A model generated the notes under the pieces. That model worked only from the letters and a program-made list of their open reading frames with translations. It was not told the DNA's origin and made no database searches. The translations under genes and the position numbers were made by a program. Shown piece after piece: positions 35,298 through 43,602 of a stretch of 64,000 nt of DNA. Positions within the stretch are counted from its first letter, which is position 1, and every line of letters starts with the position of its first letter. This DNA comes from Spirochaetota bacterium (GTDB lineage Bacteria > Spirochaetota > UBA4802 > JAFGDQ01). The stretch lies in NCBI GenBank assembly GCA_016934735.1, contig JAFGSG010000071.1, positions 27,369-91,368 of the forward strand, in the 5' to 3' direction.

Positions 35298-36356
35298 ATG
35301 ATAAGTAAAATAAAACTAATATATATTTTTGTTATAAGTATTTTTATTTTTACATTAGCTTTGCAGAAAGACGAAAAAAAGCTGATGGGGCAGGAAATAA
35401 TTAAACTTGGATTTTCACATGGTTTTCCTGCGGATCATACAATGCAGGTGCGTGTATTTGAACCCTGGGCAAAAGAAATCAGCAGGCTTAGTAAAGGTAG
35501 AGTAGAGATATTATTTTTCCCTGACGGCACACTTGGCAAAATGCCTGATCAATATAAACTGGCTGAAGATGGTGTTATTGATATTTCGTATGCTATACAG
35601 GATTACACCCCAGATCTTTTCCCACTCACAACCGTATTTGAACTGCCTTTTATGACCCCAAGTGCTGAGAAGGCATCCAGGACAATGTGGTTAACCTATG
35701 AAAAATTTGCTGAATTCCGGAATGAATACAACAAAGTAAAAGTACTTGCATTGTTTTGTCACCCAGGGAGGCATTTTTATTCGATCTCAAAACCCATTAA
35801 AGAAGTGAAGGATTTTAAGGGTATAATATTTACTACCACAAATTCTTTTGCGACCAATGTCGTCAGAATTTTTGGTGCAAATCCTGTTCCAATGACTGTG
35901 GCTGATACATATGCTGCTATGGAAAATGGAATTGTAGGCGGGACTGTTGTTTCTTGGGAAGAACTTAATACTTTTAAACTGGACCGCTTCATTAACTATG
36001 CTACAGAAGTATACTTTAATACAATGGCAATGATGGTTGTCATGAATAAAAAAAAATACAATTCTCTTCCTAAGGATATTCAGAAGCTTATTGATAATAC
36101 CACCGGTCTTGGAATGTCAGTGGATGCTGGAAAGTCATATGATGATGTTGAGATATCATTCAGGAATCTTGCCGAAAAAAAAGGCATTAAAAGATTCAAT
36201 TTTTCCGGTTCTGATATGGAAAAACTGGAATCATTTACATTGCCGTTAAGGCGACAATGGGTAAAAAATATGGAGAAAAAAGGTCTTCCTGGGCAGGCTA
36301 TCCTTCAGGAGGCAACAGTGCTGCATGAAATCTTTAAACTTAATAAAAAATGGTAA
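35298..36356 (+). CDS. TRAP transporter solute-binding protein (DctP family), orphan
   Basis: The 352-residue protein begins with a membrane-targeting segment (ISKIKLIYIFVISIFIFTLAL) and then the DctP-type fold: LGFSHGFPADH near the start, KMPDQYKLAEDGVIDIS, and the conserved block around FKGIIFTTTNSF with PVPMTVADTYAAMENGIVGG, which holds the ligand-carboxylate arginine region in classical members. DctP binds organic acids such as C4-dicarboxylates for the DctQM permease. Neither DctQ nor DctM is adjacent: the next gene is on the opposite strand. It may serve a permease encoded elsewhere. Confidence 0.9.
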   Translation: MISKIKLIYIFVISIFIFTLALQKDEKKLMGQEIIKLGFSHGFPADHTMQVRVFEPWAKEISRLSKGRVEILFFPDGTLGKMPDQYKLAEDGVIDISYAIQDYTPDLFPLTTVFELPFMTPSAEKASRTMWLTYEKFAEFRNEYNKVKVLALFCHPGRHFYSISKPIKEVKDFKGIIFTTTNSFATNVVRIFGANPVPMTVADTYAAMENGIVGGTVVSWEELNTFKLDRFINYATEVYFNTMAMMVVMNKKKYNSLPKDIQKLIDNTTGLGMSVDAGKSYDDVEISFRNLAEKKGIKRFNFSGSDMEKLESFTLPLRRQWVKNMEKKGLPGQAILQEATVLHEIFKLNKKW

Positions 36357-36401
36357 AACAATTTTACTTGCTCCAGTCTTTAAAAATTGTTAGTCTCTTA
36401 T

Positions 36402-37340
36402 CTATTCAACCAGCATCCATTTCCCGTGAGTGTAGAATAATTCTGCAGTGAATGTGTAATATTCACCCGGGCTACCGTCATATCTGGTCATTTCAATTTT
36501 ATTATTGCCTTTCCATATGGGATTTACAGCTCCCCATCGAAGTTTTCTTTCAAAATTTTTCTTATAGTTTTTCCCTGCTTTTTCCCAGATCTCGATCCCG
36601 TTGGGCATATATCCTGAAATCATATCTACAGAAGAGCAAATAAACCATTTCTTATCAGGTGAAAATACAGGTGCTTCCCATACCTCAATCTGTTCGCAGT
36701 TATATTCATTAATTAATGAATAGCTTCCTCCCTCCCAGTATTGAATAAATATTAAGAACTGGCGTACGTGTTTATAATAATGTGCAAAAGTATAATATCT
36801 TGAATCGACTGCAGCTTTTTCGCGATGATCTGTGTCGGTGAGCGAAACTAATTTTTTATTTAAACATTTGATTGTCAAAGAATAATTATTGCGGGAGACT
36901 TTTTCATGCAGAAGTGGCAATTTTCTTTTTTCAATATATTGAGCACATTCATAGGAATTATGGATTCTTTTCGGACAATTCATTACTGAAGACAAATTCT
37001 CCGGCAGGTTTTCCTGCATAACAGCTTTTTCAATATATCCCCCGAAAGCGTAACCCGATTCATCGGATGAAATTTTTACTGAATACCAGTTGGAAGTAAT
37101 TCCGGATATTTTTTGTTTTATGCCGGAATCAGCAATGACATCTATGCGGCGGCCTTTAAGTATTCCACTGATCACTTCTCCGTTCAGTCCGGGTTTTGAA
37201 CGGATACGAAGAGCAGAGGCAGTAACCCGGCCGGTTAGAGGCAATTCATTATTATTTAAATATTTTTCTTTTGCCCGGACTTCGTTACATAAATAAATTG
37301 TGAGGATAATTGCCGGCAAAACCGCAGTATATTTTTTCAT
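36402..37340 (-). CDS. Exported SH3-domain protein
   Basis: The 312-residue protein has a signal peptide (residues 1-23, ending IYLCNEVRA) and a bacterial SH3 domain at about 37-110, with ASALRIRSKPGLNGEVI and WYSVKI...GYAFGGYIE. The rest has no recognised domain; its C-terminal half contains repeated aromatic-rich beta segments (WEGGSYSL, IEVWEAPVFSPDKKWFICSS), similar to bacterial WD-like or lipoprotein-associated domains. Bacterial SH3 domains usually bind peptidoglycan or peptides, so an envelope role is likely. Confidence 0.8.
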   Translation of the reverse strand: MKKYTAVLPAIILTIYLCNEVRAKEKYLNNNELPLTGRVTASALRIRSKPGLNGEVISGILKGRRIDVIADSGIKQKISGITSNWYSVKISSDESGYAFGGYIEKAVMQENLPENLSSVMNCPKRIHNSYECAQYIEKRKLPLLHEKVSRNNYSLTIKCLNKKLVSLTDTDHREKAAVDSRYYTFAHYYKHVRQFLIFIQYWEGGSYSLINEYNCEQIEVWEAPVFSPDKKWFICSSVDMISGYMPNGIEIWEKAGKNYKKNFERKLRWGAVNPIWKGNNKIEMTRYDGSPGEYYTFTAELFYTHGKWMLVE

Positions 37341-37621
37341 ACATTATCTCCGGAAACCGGATAATTTTTCCGGGCTGTTTTTCGGATTTACCTGATAATT
37401 AAATAATAGATATTTTATTAAATGTCAATGATATTAAAAATATAAATTAAATTACTTGAAACTAAATAAACTATTGTAATATTTTGTCTGTTATATTCGG
37501 CGTGCTGTTTGAGTTTTCGCAGGCTTATCATGATGCGTCCTTGTCCGGGTTCATCTGTAAATTTTATTATTTTAAACCTGCCGTCATGATCAACAAAAGA
37601 GTATTTATCAGGAGTAATATA

Positions 37622-40108
37622 ATGCAGGAAAGAGAATATAATTTTAAGGATATTGAAAAAAAGTGGCAGAAGATATGGGCAGAAGAAGATATCTTTACTG
37701 TAAAGAAGGATTCGTCTAAAAAGAAATACTATGTGCTTGAGATGTTCCCGTATCCGTCAGGGTATCTTCACATGGGGCATGTGCGTGTGTATTGCATAGG
37801 CGATATAATCGCCAACTACATGAGAATGCAGGGCTATAATGTAATTCATCCTATGGGCTACGACGCTTTCGGGCTTCCTGCAGAGAACGCTGCAATCAAG
37901 AACAAAATACATCCTGCTGAATGGACATATTCTAACATTGACCATGCCCGCGGGCAGTTTAAAAAGCTCGGAATATCATACGACTGGACGAGGGAGATCG
38001 CTACCTGCGACGAAAGTTATTATAAATGGAACCAGTGGTTCTTTATCAAATTTTTTGAGAAGGGGCTTGCGTATAGAAAAAATTCCGCAGTCAACTGGTG
38101 TGATGACTGCAAAACAGTGCTCGCGAACGAACAGGTTCACGACGGCAAATGCTGGCGCTGCGAGAATCCTGTTACACAGCGCGATCTATCGCAATGGTTC
38201 TTTAAGACTACTGCGTACTCTCAGGAACTTCTTGACGGTCATGAAGAGATTAACTGGCCTGAGCGCGTGCTGATTATGCAGAAGAACTGGATTGGCCGCA
38301 GCACAGGCGTAACCATTCTTTTCAAGGAAGCGAAGACGGGCGAAGAAATACCTGTATTCACAACAAGGCCGGATACAATATTCGGTGCAACTTATGTTGT
38401 ACTCGCATCCGAGCATACTATGGTAGAAAAGATCAAGGCAATGGTTGACGCGAAAAAGAAAGCGGAGATCGAAAGGTTTCAGGATAAGTGCAAAAAGATA
38501 GACAAGACTGTTGAGACCATGCTTAATTTGGAGAAGGAAGGTGTCGACACTGGTGTGCATGCAATAAATCCGGTTAACGGGAACAAAGTGCCCATATATA
38601 TTGGAAATTACGTGCTCATGGATTACGGCACAGGCGCAATCATGGCAGTGCCTACCCATGACTCGAGAGACTTTGCGTTTGCTAAAAAGTACAATCTGCC
38701 CATGATTTTAGTCATTCAGCCTAAAGATAAAAAATTGAAGCCGGAGGATATGAAAGACGCTTATGAGGATGAGGGCGTGCTTGTGAATTCCGGAAAGTTT
38801 AACGGAATTGCCAATCTCGAAGCAATTGAAAAGATAGCAGACTGGATGGAGTCAAAAGGCTTTGGCAAAAAGTCCGTAAATTACAAGCTAAAAGACTGGC
38901 TCATCTCGAGACAGAGATACTGGGGCACGCCCATACCCGCGATTTATTGCGACAAATGCGGCATTGTCATGGAGAAGGAAGAGAATCTCCCTGTTATTCT
39001 TCCAAAGGATATTGAGTTCACCGGAAGCGGCAATCCTCTTGAAACATCAAAATCATTTTTAAAAACAAAGTGCCCCAAATGCGGCGGCGAGGCGCGAAGA
39101 GAGACGGACACTATGGACACATTCGTTGACTCGTCCTGGTATTTTGTCAGATACTGCGATCCTAAAAACGACAAAGCGTGCATAGACAGGGAAATTGCAA
39201 AGAGAGAAATGCCGGTTGACCAGTACGTTGGCGGGCCGGAACATGCCTGTATGCATCTTATATATGCACGTTTTTTCACAAAGGTAATGCGCGATCTGGG
39301 CATTTTACCGTATGGTGAACCGTTTAAGAAGCTCTTAACGCAGGGCATGGTTATCAAAGACGGCAATAAGATGTCCAAATCCAAGGGTAACACTGTCAGC
39401 CCTGATGACATCGTAGATAAATACGGAGCGGACACAGTACGCGCATTTATGCTCTTTGCTTCCCCTCCTGACAAAGATCTCGAATGGTCGGATAAAGGCG
39501 TAGAAGGCTGTTTCAGATTCCTTAACAGAATATGGAGGCTGGTTGACAAATTCAGCGCCTCTTACTCAAAGAACACTGATTCTGCGAAACTGGAGCTGAC
39601 CCCGGATATTAAAGAATTGAGAGGGGAACTCCATAGATCGGTAAAGGCAGTTACGACGGATATAGGCGAAAGAATGCAGTTCAATACGGCTATTGCGCGG
39701 ATGATGGAGCTTGTGAACGCAGTATATAAAGTAAATGAAGAAGAACTTGCCACTGATGCCGGTAAGGCAGTGCTGTCAGAAATATTCGGCAAGCTTGTAC
39801 CTATGCTTGCGCCGTTTGTTCCGCACATAGCGGAAGAAATGTGGGAGATGCTCGGTTACAGTGAGATGATCGTTACACACCAATGGCCGGAATACATAGA
39901 AGAGCTATGTGCGAAGAACGAGATAGAGATCGTATTCCAGGTTAACGGTAAGATCCGTTCAAAGGCAAATGTGCCGGCAGGCATACCAAAAGATGAAATG
40001 GAAAAAACCGCGCTTGCGGATGAACGCATTAAAGAATTCATTAAAGACAATAAGGTATTAAAGGTCGTCGTTGTTCCCGGTAAACTTGTCAATATTGTTG
40101 TGAAGTAA
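37622..40108 (+). CDS. leuS: Leucyl-tRNA synthetase
   Basis: The 828-residue class Ia synthetase attaches leucine to tRNA-Leu. It has PYPSGYLHMGH (HIGH motif, 50-53), a zinc-type cysteine group around WCDDCKTVLANEQV...CWRC, the editing domain with TTRPDTIFGATY, and KMSKS at 583-587. I place the start at ATG 37622 because AGGAG lies 12 bp before it and the N-terminus matches the family (YNFKDIEKKWQ); the frame also stays open 138 bp upstream. Two RNA-modification genes follow closely in the same direction. Confidence 0.97.
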   Translation: MQEREYNFKDIEKKWQKIWAEEDIFTVKKDSSKKKYYVLEMFPYPSGYLHMGHVRVYCIGDIIANYMRMQGYNVIHPMGYDAFGLPAENAAIKNKIHPAEWTYSNIDHARGQFKKLGISYDWTREIATCDESYYKWNQWFFIKFFEKGLAYRKNSAVNWCDDCKTVLANEQVHDGKCWRCENPVTQRDLSQWFFKTTAYSQELLDGHEEINWPERVLIMQKNWIGRSTGVTILFKEAKTGEEIPVFTTRPDTIFGATYVVLASEHTMVEKIKAMVDAKKKAEIERFQDKCKKIDKTVETMLNLEKEGVDTGVHAINPVNGNKVPIYIGNYVLMDYGTGAIMAVPTHDSRDFAFAKKYNLPMILVIQPKDKKLKPEDMKDAYEDEGVLVNSGKFNGIANLEAIEKIADWMESKGFGKKSVNYKLKDWLISRQRYWGTPIPAIYCDKCGIVMEKEENLPVILPKDIEFTGSGNPLETSKSFLKTKCPKCGGEARRETDTMDTFVDSSWYFVRYCDPKNDKACIDREIAKREMPVDQYVGGPEHACMHLIYARFFTKVMRDLGILPYGEPFKKLLTQGMVIKDGNKMSKSKGNTVSPDDIVDKYGADTVRAFMLFASPPDKDLEWSDKGVEGCFRFLNRIWRLVDKFSASYSKNTDSAKLELTPDIKELRGELHRSVKAVTTDIGERMQFNTAIARMMELVNAVYKVNEEELATDAGKAVLSEIFGKLVPMLAPFVPHIAEEMWEMLGYSEMIVTHQWPEYIEELCAKNEIEIVFQVNGKIRSKANVPAGIPKDEMEKTALADERIKEFIKDNKVLKVVVVPGKLVNIVVK

Positions 40109-40113
40109 AAATA

Positions 40114-40986
40114 ATGCTTGTAGCAGATGACTGGAAAGATTACGAACTCATCGACACAGGGCATGGCGAAAGACTTGAGCGCTGGGGTGAGTTCATTCTA
40201 CGGCGGCCCGACCCGCAGGTGATCTGGCCTGCAGAGAAAGACGCAGATTTCTGGAACATGGCTGACGCTCATTATCACAGGAGTCCGAAGGGCGGGGGTA
40301 GATGGGAGTATAAACGCGTACTGCCTTCAAGATGGACAATATCCTACAAAGATTTAATGTTTTATATTAGGCCTACAGACTTTAAACATACCGGAATCTT
40401 CCCCGAACAGGCTGTCAACTGGAAATGGATAATTGATGTGATACGGAAAGCAGCGCGTCCTGTCAAAGTAATAAATCTGTTCGCATATACAGGGGCTGCT
40501 ACAGTCGCTGCTGCATCAGCTGGTGCAGAAGTATGCCATGTCGATGCTGCAAAGGGTATGGTAAACTGGGCGAAAGAGAACCTTGCTTTATCCAGCCTCG
40601 CTGACAGGCCGGTACGTTTTATTACAGACGACGTGATCAAATTTGTAAAGCGAGAGAAAAGGCGCGGTCACATGTATGACGCTGTTATCATGGATCCGCC
40701 TTCTTACGGCCGCGGCCCTGACGGTGAGGTATGGAAGCTCGAAGACGCTCTGTATACACTTATTGAACAATGCCTTAATATATTATCTTCCGAACCTCTT
40801 TTCTTTTTAATTAATTCATACACAACAGGATTTTCACATGCAGTGCTAGAAAATATTCTTAAAATGCAAATGCAGAAAAAATTCGGAGGCTGTACTGAAA
40901 CAGGCGAAGTCGGGCTGCCAGTAACAGCATCAGGTTTATCGCTTCCATGCGGCATATACGGAAGATGGGGTAATAGCGCGAACTGA
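40114..40986 (+). CDS. RlmI-like class I SAM-dependent methyltransferase
   Basis: The 290-residue protein has the SAM-binding motif NLFAYTGAATVAAASAGA (near 128-145), the acidic VDAAKGMVNWAKENL, and the catalytic-type motif IMDPPSYGRGP (about 188). This is the pattern of RlmI/RlmK-type rRNA (m5C/m2G) methyltransferases without the N-terminal PUA domain. It starts 5 bp after leuS. A function in RNA methylation is likely but the target is unproven. Confidence 0.88.
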   Translation: MLVADDWKDYELIDTGHGERLERWGEFILRRPDPQVIWPAEKDADFWNMADAHYHRSPKGGGRWEYKRVLPSRWTISYKDLMFYIRPTDFKHTGIFPEQAVNWKWIIDVIRKAARPVKVINLFAYTGAATVAAASAGAEVCHVDAAKGMVNWAKENLALSSLADRPVRFITDDVIKFVKREKRRGHMYDAVIMDPPSYGRGPDGEVWKLEDALYTLIEQCLNILSSEPLFFLINSYTTGFSHAVLENILKMQMQKKFGGCTETGEVGLPVTASGLSLPCGIYGRWGNSAN

Positions 40987-41036
40987 AATAATACTTATCT
41001 TGCAAAATTGATTGAAAAGAGATAAAATCAATCATT

Positions 41037-41723
41037 ATGAAAATCCGTGTTATATTCGAAGACAATCATATTATAGTTGCTGAAAAGCCGGTGAATGTAC
41101 CGAGCCAGAGAGATGAGTCTAATAATGAGGATATGCTGACTCTGTTGAAAAAGGACATCAGAGAGCGCTTCGCTAAACCGGGGAATGTATATCTCGGCCT
41201 GGTGCACAGACTGGATAGGCCTGCGGGCGGGATCATGGTTTTTGCAAAGACGTCAAAGGCAGCCTCCAGACTATCAGGGCAGATGCGCGCCGGAAGTTTT
41301 AAAAAAAAATACTTAGCCATTCTTCATGGAAAACTGAAGGAAACGCAGGGCAAATTAAGACATTTTTTGCTGAAAGATGAACGGACCAATATTGTAAGCA
41401 TTATGGATGAGTCGATAAAAAATGCCAAGCTTGCTTTGTTATCCTATGAGTTTGTCGAACATAAAAAAGGTTTGAGCCTGGTAAAGGTCGATCTTATTAC
41501 AGGCAGGCCGCACCAGATCAGAGCTCAGTTCGCGTGTATAGGCAATCCATTGTGGGGGGATCAGAAATACGGTTCGGATATAAACAGGCTGGGCCAGCAG
41601 TTGGCATTGTGGTCGGCTGAGATCGCGTTCGTTCATCCGGTTTCAAACGAAGAGCTTTCTTTTACAAGCAGTCCTCCGGCAAAAGAACCATGGAATCTGT
41701 TTGATAATTTCAGAATGAGCTGA
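41037..41723 (+). CDS. RluA-family RNA pseudouridine synthase
   Basis: The 228-residue protein isomerises uridine to pseudouridine in RNA. It has VHRLDRPAGGIMVFAK with the catalytic aspartate (HRLD, near residue 60), KKKYLAILHG, and GRPHQIRAQFA. There is no N-terminal S4 domain, as in the shorter RluA/RluC-type members. It follows the methyltransferase by 50 bp and ends 6 bp before a convergent gene. Confidence 0.92.
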   Translation: MKIRVIFEDNHIIVAEKPVNVPSQRDESNNEDMLTLLKKDIRERFAKPGNVYLGLVHRLDRPAGGIMVFAKTSKAASRLSGQMRAGSFKKKYLAILHGKLKETQGKLRHFLLKDERTNIVSIMDESIKNAKLALLSYEFVEHKKGLSLVKVDLITGRPHQIRAQFACIGNPLWGDQKYGSDINRLGQQLALWSAEIAFVHPVSNEELSFTSSPPAKEPWNLFDNFRMS

Positions 41724-41729
41724 TAATTT

Positions 41730-42701
41730 TTAAAAATTAATATGCACATTGGGGCGGAAGATCAAAGACCAGTGTTCGTCAACCCTTTGTTTAAGCCTTC
41801 CCGAATATCCGCTGGAATTTGTTTTCAACGCTCCAACCGATAACGATAATGCCACGTTTTCGCTAACAACAAGCTTTTTTCCGAAAAGGAAAAGATACCT
41901 GGTTATCCTGTGTTTGCCCAGCATTTGCGGGTCAAAATCAATCCTGACTTCCTGTTCGCTGTTTTTTGTAAATATATTCAGTATCGGATTGCCCCCTTCA
42001 AGGATATAATCAATCCTGTTCCGTTTAATAGAAATATAAAGGGCGTCTTTTATATCAGGATGATAATGTTTTTTATATCCTATTGCATAACTCCAGCTTA
42101 TATCTCTTGTTTTTCTTACATCAGATCCTTTTACTTTTATTTCTGTTTCAAACCAGTTGTCATCAACCATGGTGTTGTCAACAATGTGTTTATTGCCGTA
42201 GCTAAAAAGAAGTCCGCTGAAACCTTTCCCCACTACTTCTTTGTCTTCCTTTATAAAATCCACAACATTGCCCAGAAAGAAGGAGAATGCCCATGGTTCC
42301 GGGAAGCCGGCTGTTATTGATCTGACAATATTAATATTTTCGGAAATTTGCGATTTTTCCTGCCATGCTGTGTTTTTTTTTATGTAAACGCCTGCAATAG
42401 GCAGGGGGTAGATACTGGCTTCGAGAAGGACGAACTGGGGCATATAGATATTTTTGATCAGATAATAATAAATATTCTTTTCATTTGAATAAGGTTCTTT
42501 CGGGATCGATTTATCCGTAAGAGAAAATATATATGAAACATTTGAATAATACTGATCAAGTTCAAAACTGAATTCGTGTTTTCCCGCGTCATCAAGCTGA
42601 AATGTTTTTTCGTAAGCTAAGGATCTTAAGGGATAGAATAAAATTAAAAATAAAAGCCATGTTTCTATAAATATCAGATTTTTATTTGTATTTATAATCA
42701 T
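41730..42701 (-). CDS. Exported protein, probable outer-membrane beta-barrel
   Basis: The 323-residue protein has a signal peptide (hydrophobic residues 13-28, cleavage near SLAYEK) and a body of alternating polar and aromatic strands, for example EIKVKGSDVRKTRDISWSYAIGYKKHY and HRITRYLFLFGKKLVV. It ends in FRPNVHINF; a terminal phenylalanine is the usual assembly signal of outer-membrane barrels. I do not recognise the family. It converges on the pseudouridine synthase. Confidence 0.65.
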   Translation of the reverse strand: MIINTNKNLIFIETWLLFLILFYPLRSLAYEKTFQLDDAGKHEFSFELDQYYSNVSYIFSLTDKSIPKEPYSNEKNIYYYLIKNIYMPQFVLLEASIYPLPIAGVYIKKNTAWQEKSQISENINIVRSITAGFPEPWAFSFFLGNVVDFIKEDKEVVGKGFSGLLFSYGNKHIVDNTMVDDNWFETEIKVKGSDVRKTRDISWSYAIGYKKHYHPDIKDALYISIKRNRIDYILEGGNPILNIFTKNSEQEVRIDFDPQMLGKHRITRYLFLFGKKLVVSENVALSLSVGALKTNSSGYSGRLKQRVDEHWSLIFRPNVHINF

Positions 42702-42800
42702 ATTTTTACTGCATTGCGTGGGAATTCCCGAACGTTCTCAATATCTTTCAGAAACAGCCTGTTGTTTAAGGATACATCGCGTTAAAAGAAAAAGCAAGAA

Positions 42801-43601
42801 CTATGATGCAAGATATTTCGATAACTTATAAAGAGCACGTTTAACGGAAGGCATTCCGAATGATAATCCGGAAAGGAAGCCGTAGTATTCTTTCCCGTCC
42901 CTCTTTTCTGTGGGCTTTATCGGCCGCGGATTGGTCGGGAGCCCGAATTTTTCCGGGATGTCTTTTAGTATTGTAATTACGTGCATGCCTCCGAATTCTT
43001 CAAGCCCGTAAATGCATGCGTCCGGGAAATTTTTTTTTATTATTTTCAGCCTTTTTTTCGCAATCGCGACAATCTTGAGCCTGAAGTCGAATGTGAGCGC
43101 ATCGCTTGGGCATGCGCTCACGCATGCCGGTATTTCTCTTGCTTTTACAGTGCACGCATGGCATTTGTATGCTTTGTCTTTATCAATAAATCCGCCTGTA
43201 CCGTACTCATTGTAATCCTTGTTCGCCAGATGCGGTACATTGTATACGCACGCCCGGACGCACTCATCGCATCCAATGCATTTTTCCTGATCTATAATAA
43301 CCCAGTAGTTGTTTTTATAAATCGCTTCAGCAGGGCAGACTGTAATGCAGTTCGCTATTTCACAGTGAAAACATTTTTTATGCATCATTTGCAGGATGGG
43401 TATGCTGCTGTCAGCACTTTCTATTCCGGTAATTATTACATGGTTGAAGGTGATTGCGGATAATTTCTCAGGACTTGTATATTCATGTGGAAAGGAAGAT
43501 ATCTCATCCGAAGGCAGATTGTTCCATTGTTTGCATGCAGTCTGACATGCCTTGCATCCGGTGCATTTTGTTGTGTCTACAAGGAATGCTTTATCAGCCA
43601 T
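42801..43601 (-). CDS. Formate-dehydrogenase-type four-cluster iron-sulfur subunit
   Basis: The 266-residue protein has four [4Fe-4S] motifs: CTGCKACQTACKQW, CFHCEIANCITVC, CIGCDECVRACVYNVP and CHACTVKAREIPACVSAC. This is the FdnH/FdhB type of electron-transfer subunit. The C-terminal membrane helix of FdnH is absent, so it should be soluble or bound only through the alpha subunit. Its ATG is 1 bp after the stop of the alpha gene. No cytochrome b gamma subunit is in the window. Confidence 0.9.
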   Translation of the reverse strand: MADKAFLVDTTKCTGCKACQTACKQWNNLPSDEISSFPHEYTSPEKLSAITFNHVIITGIESADSSIPILQMMHKKCFHCEIANCITVCPAEAIYKNNYWVIIDQEKCIGCDECVRACVYNVPHLANKDYNEYGTGGFIDKDKAYKCHACTVKAREIPACVSACPSDALTFDFRLKIVAIAKKRLKIIKKNFPDACIYGLEEFGGMHVITILKDIPEKFGLPTNPRPIKPTEKRDGKEYYGFLSGLSFGMPSVKRALYKLSKYLAS

Positions 43602-43602
43602 T

